Origin: Flavobacteriaceae bacterium
GTDB lineage: Bacteria > Bacteroidota > Bacteroidia > Flavobacteriales > Flavobacteriaceae
DNA length: 46,237 nucleotides
Assembly (NCBI GenBank): GCA_024762795.1
Contig: JANTGS010000013.1
Coordinates: forward strand, 1-46,237
Reading direction: 5' to 3'
A program made the position numbers and the translations under genes. Position 1 is the stretch's first letter. Every line of letters starts with the position of its first letter. The notes below the pieces were generated by a model. It was not told the DNA's origin. It made no database searches and saw nothing but the letters and a program-made list of their open reading frames with translations. Shown one piece after another: positions 43,033 through 46,237 of the stretch.

Positions 43033-43997
43033 TTTTCTGAATTATATTTACAATAGTACTGTTTTTTTTTAACATAAAAAACGCTTAATTTTTTAATTTT
43101 TGGATTACCAAATAAAGTATTGCTAATTAACTGTAATTGTTTTATATTCAAATCGTTAAATCGAATAATTCTCTTGTTGTCAATACTCTCTCCTTTCGAA
43201 ATAAGTTTCCAGCTTCCGTTTACCAGTCCTTCTATTTTATAATCCCGGATGCGCTCTCCATATTGTATATCTTCCTGTATGATTACATGATTGATTACTC
43301 TGGGCTCTTTGAGTTTTAAGACGATCTTTTTCCCTTCTCCTGAGGTAGTCGCTATCGGGTCTGAAAACCTTCTTTTGATCTCATCTCCCCATTCTTTTAA
43401 TCGTTTTACATCCGGTTCAGGTAATAATCCATTTGGATCTGGAGTCAATCCCATGATCAGAGTGGAGTTTCTGCCTACTGATTTATAGTACATTTCCATC
43501 AGATCTTCAAGTGGGTAGATATGTTCCTCATCACCCGGTTCCCAAAACCATTCATGTCGTCCGTTATAGCCTCTTAAAGGTGCATCGGCCATTGCCGGCA
43601 TCCAGTATTTCCCATTGGGGTCTCCTTGTTTAAGAAGTTTATAATTGTCTTTATAGATATTCTTTTGAGCGGTTTCTCCGGCACCTGTTGAAGGGTATGG
43701 AAAAGTGCCCCAGCAGGGATATAAAACGGTACCATCTTCTGATCCGCCCCAGCGGGCTTCAGCAAGCTGACCATTGTGATAAAACAAACAATTGGGCTGG
43801 TACTGGTGTACAATCGGTAAAATATCCGGTGCACCGTTTTCGGGATGATCGGCTCCACCGTCAAACCAAATTTCAAACAATTTTCCGTAATTGGTACAGA
43901 TCTCTTTTACCATACCTTCCACTATTTTATTATACCATTTCTGCCGGTTTTCTCTGAATTCGCCCGTACCGTTTACCTTAAAATCATGAACGCCCAT
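43029..43997 (-). CDS. Alpha-L-fucosidase (GH29), C-terminal part
   Basis: A 322-residue frame holding the catalytic half of a GH29 fucosidase. The nucleophile aspartate D46 lies in LFEIWFDGGADHPENGA. PCWGTFPYPSTGAGETAQ and GRNSTLIMGLTPDPNGLLPE are family motifs. The last 100 residues form a discoidin-like beta domain (KEPRVINHVIIQEDIQYGER). The apparent start MGVHDFKVNG is an internal methionine of the family sequence, nine bases after the stop of the frame upstream, so it is probably not a natural start. On its own it lacks the first barrel strands and is unlikely to be active. Confidence 0.85.
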   Translation of the reverse strand: MGVHDFKVNGTGEFRENRQKWYNKIVEGMVKEICTNYGKLFEIWFDGGADHPENGAPDILPIVHQYQPNCLFYHNGQLAEARWGGSEDGTVLYPCWGTFPYPSTGAGETAQKNIYKDNYKLLKQGDPNGKYWMPAMADAPLRGYNGRHEWFWEPGDEEHIYPLEDLMEMYYKSVGRNSTLIMGLTPDPNGLLPEPDVKRLKEWGDEIKRRFSDPIATTSGEGKKIVLKLKEPRVINHVIIQEDIQYGERIRDYKIEGLVNGSWKLISKGESIDNKRIIRFNDLNIKQLQLISNTLFGNPKIKKLSVFYVKKKQYYCKYNSEK

Positions 43998-44006
43998 AAA
44001 AGAATT

Positions 44007-45446
44007 TCATCGGATTCCCAGATAAATTCCGGGTTTGAGTCCGTATTTTCTGCACGAATTGACAAAATCTCTAACAACATCCCCTTTTCCATCCTTATAT
44101 TTTAATGCTTTCATGCAGTAAGGATTCACCTCCGATTGATACAGGGCAAATCCGGTTTCATGAGTAGCCGTTAAAATAGCAAATTTTGCACCGGTATCCT
44201 TGGCAGCTTTGATCCATTGATCGGTATCTAAGTTCTTTGGATTAAAGATCTGATAATTGTCAACAGGATCGATCCGGTTTCTGCCTTGTCCGTATTTTTT
44301 ATTATCGAAAACATGTAGATCATAATGAAATACCATCCCAAGCTCAGCTTCCTGCCATGCCAGCTGACGTTTATTAGGAGCAGGATATTTATTTTCTTTG
44401 ACCGGTAAAAATACTGAGTAAGATTCATCGCCATTTTTAACAGCCAGGCTTAATACTTTGACTTTGCCTTCTTCATAAAAAATAAAGGGCCGTTCGAGCC
44501 GTTCGGGTTTAAACATTGTTCCATCAGTCATGGGCAGTACTTTAGGCATTATGACAAATTCATTTGATTTTTTCCAGTTGATTCCATCCGGAGAAGTAAC
44601 CATACCGATAAACCCATTGCCTTTATTGGTATGAAAAACTCCGTAGAACCGTTCTCTTTTCTGGTCATACCAAATAGACATATCTTCGGTATCGAGATAA
44701 TCAATTACGGCTTTTTTTTGCATAATAAATGCTCCGTCAGGTTGATCTGAAATTGCCAAGGCCTGATTTCTTATCCACCATTTGATTTTATCTTTATCAC
44801 CTTTTACAATAAGATAGAATTTCCCATCTTTTCCCTTAGTAACAGCAGGATTTACCGTTAGAGTATTTATAGGGCCTGAGGGTTCTAAAAGAGCTTTCTC
44901 CCGCCTCTTCCATGGTCCGTTAATATTTTTTGATACAGCTACTCCGGTTCTTTGCCGGTTGCGTAAAGGCATCCAGTTCTTATGCTTGTAACCCGTTCTT
45001 GCTGTTTCAAGCAATTCCTTTTCCGAGAGAAGCTGATCTCCTGAGTTTGTTGAGATGTAATAGAGATAATATTTTCCGTTAAAATATTTTATCTTCGGAT
45101 TATGGGCTGTAATGGCATCCCAGTGCCCGGATCCTCTTCCTTTTAGAACCGTTTCCTTATATTTCCAGGGACCGGCCGGCGACTTCGAGGTAGCATGAGC
45201 AATTTCTGAGAAGATTAGCCATCCACTAAAGCTGTATTCTTTTTTCCAGCGGGCATAGAATAAATGATATTTTTCATCTTTTCCTTTGATGATAGAGCTC
45301 CCCCAGTTATAGTACCCATCCGTTTTAAAGATATTATCCTGAGTAAGAGGTTCTAGATTATCGTATAAACGAAGATCATCTGTACTTTTTTGTCCGTAGA
45401 TCTGTATATTAAATAAGAAAACAAGAAGGATGTTTAGATATCTCAT
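44007..45446 (-). CDS. GH43-like beta-propeller domain fused to GH29 N-terminus
   Basis: A 479-residue frame. A signal peptide (about 1-18, ending QIYGQ) is followed by a five-bladed propeller-like domain (about 30-345). It carries DGYYNWGSSIIKGKDEKYHL, HWDAITAHNPKIKYFNGKYY and DTEDMSIWYDQKRERFYGVF, with candidate acidic residues like those of GH43 and related clans. From about residue 355 the sequence turns into GH29 (RQLAWQEAELGMVFHYDLHV, KYGLKPGIYLGIR) and stops at the TGA. The sulfatase gene upstream overlaps its ATG by four bases. The propeller may be a hydrolase or a binding module. Confidence 0.8.
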   Translation of the reverse strand: MRYLNILLVFLFNIQIYGQKSTDDLRLYDNLEPLTQDNIFKTDGYYNWGSSIIKGKDEKYHLFYARWKKEYSFSGWLIFSEIAHATSKSPAGPWKYKETVLKGRGSGHWDAITAHNPKIKYFNGKYYLYYISTNSGDQLLSEKELLETARTGYKHKNWMPLRNRQRTGVAVSKNINGPWKRREKALLEPSGPINTLTVNPAVTKGKDGKFYLIVKGDKDKIKWWIRNQALAISDQPDGAFIMQKKAVIDYLDTEDMSIWYDQKRERFYGVFHTNKGNGFIGMVTSPDGINWKKSNEFVIMPKVLPMTDGTMFKPERLERPFIFYEEGKVKVLSLAVKNGDESYSVFLPVKENKYPAPNKRQLAWQEAELGMVFHYDLHVFDNKKYGQGRNRIDPVDNYQIFNPKNLDTDQWIKAAKDTGAKFAILTATHETGFALYQSEVNPYCMKALKYKDGKGDVVRDFVNSCRKYGLKPGIYLGIR

Positions 45447-46237
45447 TTCTGCTCTTTTTTTAGTGCTCTTACAGGTAATAAAACTCTTTTACCGGTATTT
45501 TTATGAACCGGCATTTGGGCATTTACTTTTACAAGATAATCGGTTAAAATTTTAGCCAGTTCTTTTACCTTTTTCGGATTGGATCCGGCAAGATTTTGAT
45601 GTTCCCCGATATCCTTTTTGATATTGAATAGTTCAAAACTTTCATCATTATGATAGTAGATGAGTTTCCAATCTCCTTTTCTAACGGTGCTTGTCGCTCC
45701 GATTCCCGGCCCTGAGGGTCCCCATTCATTAGGGTAATGCCAGAAAAGGGCTCTTTCAGGATCAGTGTTCTTGCCTTTCAGGATCGGGATAAAACTGATG
45801 CCGTCAATTTTTTGAACAGTTTTTACTTTTTTTATGCCGGCCATTTCGAGAATAGTAGGATAAAAATCCTCAATGATCACTTTTTGATCAGTTACTGTAC
45901 CCGGTTTTACTTTCCCTGGCCATTTTACGATCATCGGTTCCCGAATTCCTCCTTCGTGAACTGATCCTTTTCCACTTGACAGAGGTTTGTTGTGTGTATG
46001 AGGTTTTCCGCCCCGAGCTACTGCACTAAGACCTCCGTTATCCGACATAAATAAAATAATGGTATTTTCGTCAAGGCCTCTTTTTTGCAGATAATCCATA
46101 ATATCTCCCAGACTTCTATCCATTCCTTCAACAAGGCTGGCATATTTGGCTTCGATGGGATCCAGCCCCATATCGGTATATTTTTTTAAGAATCTTTGAT
46201 CTGCCATGATCGGAGTGTGTAAGGCATAATGAGCCAT
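45443..46237 (-). CDS. Sulfatase (alkaline phosphatase-like fold), C-terminal part
   Basis: The last 264 residues of a formylglycine-dependent sulfatase; the 5' end, including the Cys/Ser that becomes formylglycine, lies beyond the window edge. The first Met seen is internal. Visible motifs are HYALHTPI, NTIILFMSDNGG with the metal-binding Asp-Asn pair, GKGSVHEGGIREPMIVKWPG and GDWKLIYYHNDESFELFNI. It would remove sulfate from a polysaccharide. It overlaps the fusion-enzyme gene by four bases and heads the operon visible here. Confidence 0.92.
   Translation of the reverse strand: MAHYALHTPIMADQRFLKKYTDMGLDPIEAKYASLVEGMDRSLGDIMDYLQKRGLDENTIILFMSDNGGLSAVARGGKPHTHNKPLSSGKGSVHEGGIREPMIVKWPGKVKPGTVTDQKVIIEDFYPTILEMAGIKKVKTVQKIDGISFIPILKGKNTDPERALFWHYPNEWGPSGPGIGATSTVRKGDWKLIYYHNDESFELFNIKKDIGEHQNLAGSNPKKVKELAKILTDYLVKVNAQMPVHKNTGKRVLLPVRALKKEQK

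Larger units (their letters stand above)
43029..45446 (-). pseudogene. GH43-like/GH29 fusion gene interrupted by in-frame TGA
   Basis: The two frames described separately below are one continuous reading frame of 806 codons, broken only by a TGA at codon 480 (complement of 44007-44009). Reading through gives GIYLGIR-x-NSFMGVHDF, where the GH29 family usually has Trp at x. A single change from TGG would explain it. No bases are gained or lost. It could be a true nonsense mutation, a sequencing error or a recoded codon. Confidence 0.75.

Overview
The window looks like chromosomal DNA of a marine-type flavobacterium (Bacteroidota, probably Flavobacteriaceae). The DNA is AT-rich and most genes have no obvious Shine-Dalgarno sequence. 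Two promoters fit the flavobacterial pattern TTG-N17/18-TAnnTTTG. Family-level markers are GldI, a type IX secretion (T9SS) C-terminal sorting domain, DUF3276/PUR, DUF3822, DUF6146, a long NusB and a sulfatase/fucosidase/FucP carbohydrate locus. The species cannot be named from this evidence.

Layout: 1-895 is gene-free and full of inverted repeats. 896-5298 is a MacAB-type export operon (ATPase, two FtsX permeases, HlyD adaptor) with no TolC in the window. 5.5-9.3 kb holds a 2H phosphoesterase, a tandem DUF6146 pair, an ACT-like protein and, divergent from it, aspartate kinase. 9.4-11.6 kb (minus) holds a PUR-family protein and an ABC exporter. 11.8-18.2 kb (plus) is a housekeeping run: nusB, DUF1573 lipoprotein, yajC, ybbR-like, coaE, a two-component system resembling RprXY, and a YciO/Sua5-family protein. 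18.2-19.4 kb (minus) is an ECF-like sigma factor with a membrane partner. 19.5-22.5 kb (plus) is a DUF2141 protein followed by a LytS/LytTR-type system with fused and free 2TM domains. 22.6-26.7 kb (minus) holds a repeat-bearing T9SS cargo protein and an rsmD operon. 26.9-29.6 kb (plus) has a RecD-like helicase overlapping a PBP4-type carboxypeptidase. 29.6-34.3 kb (minus) holds an Xre/small-membrane-protein cassette, a glutamate-receptor-like potassium channel, miaA, ndk and a PhoD-like phosphatase. 34.4-40.5 kb (plus) holds nrnA-gldI-cyclophilin/FKBP, an amino-acid permease, DUF202, and a PiT phosphate transporter with a DUF47 protein. 40.5-41.5 kb (minus) is meaB. 41.7 kb to the end (minus) is the distal part of a polysaccharide-utilisation operon: sulfatase, GH43-like/GH29 fusion enzyme, FucP-type sugar importer.

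Most of the window is ordinary core genome. The strongest anomalies are: (i) an in-frame TGA in place of what is probably a conserved Trp codon, splitting the GH43-like/GH29 fusion gene; (ii) a 45-bp imperfect palindrome immediately upstream of a compact Xre cassette; (iii) a 19-bp perfect palindrome upstream of the RprXY-like system and an 18-bp one between the ACT-like gene and aspartate kinase; (iv) a histidine kinase carrying the same 2TM domain as the next gene; and (v) nested inverted repeats filling the first 600 bases. I found no CRISPR array, tRNA, rRNA, IS transposase or phage gene.
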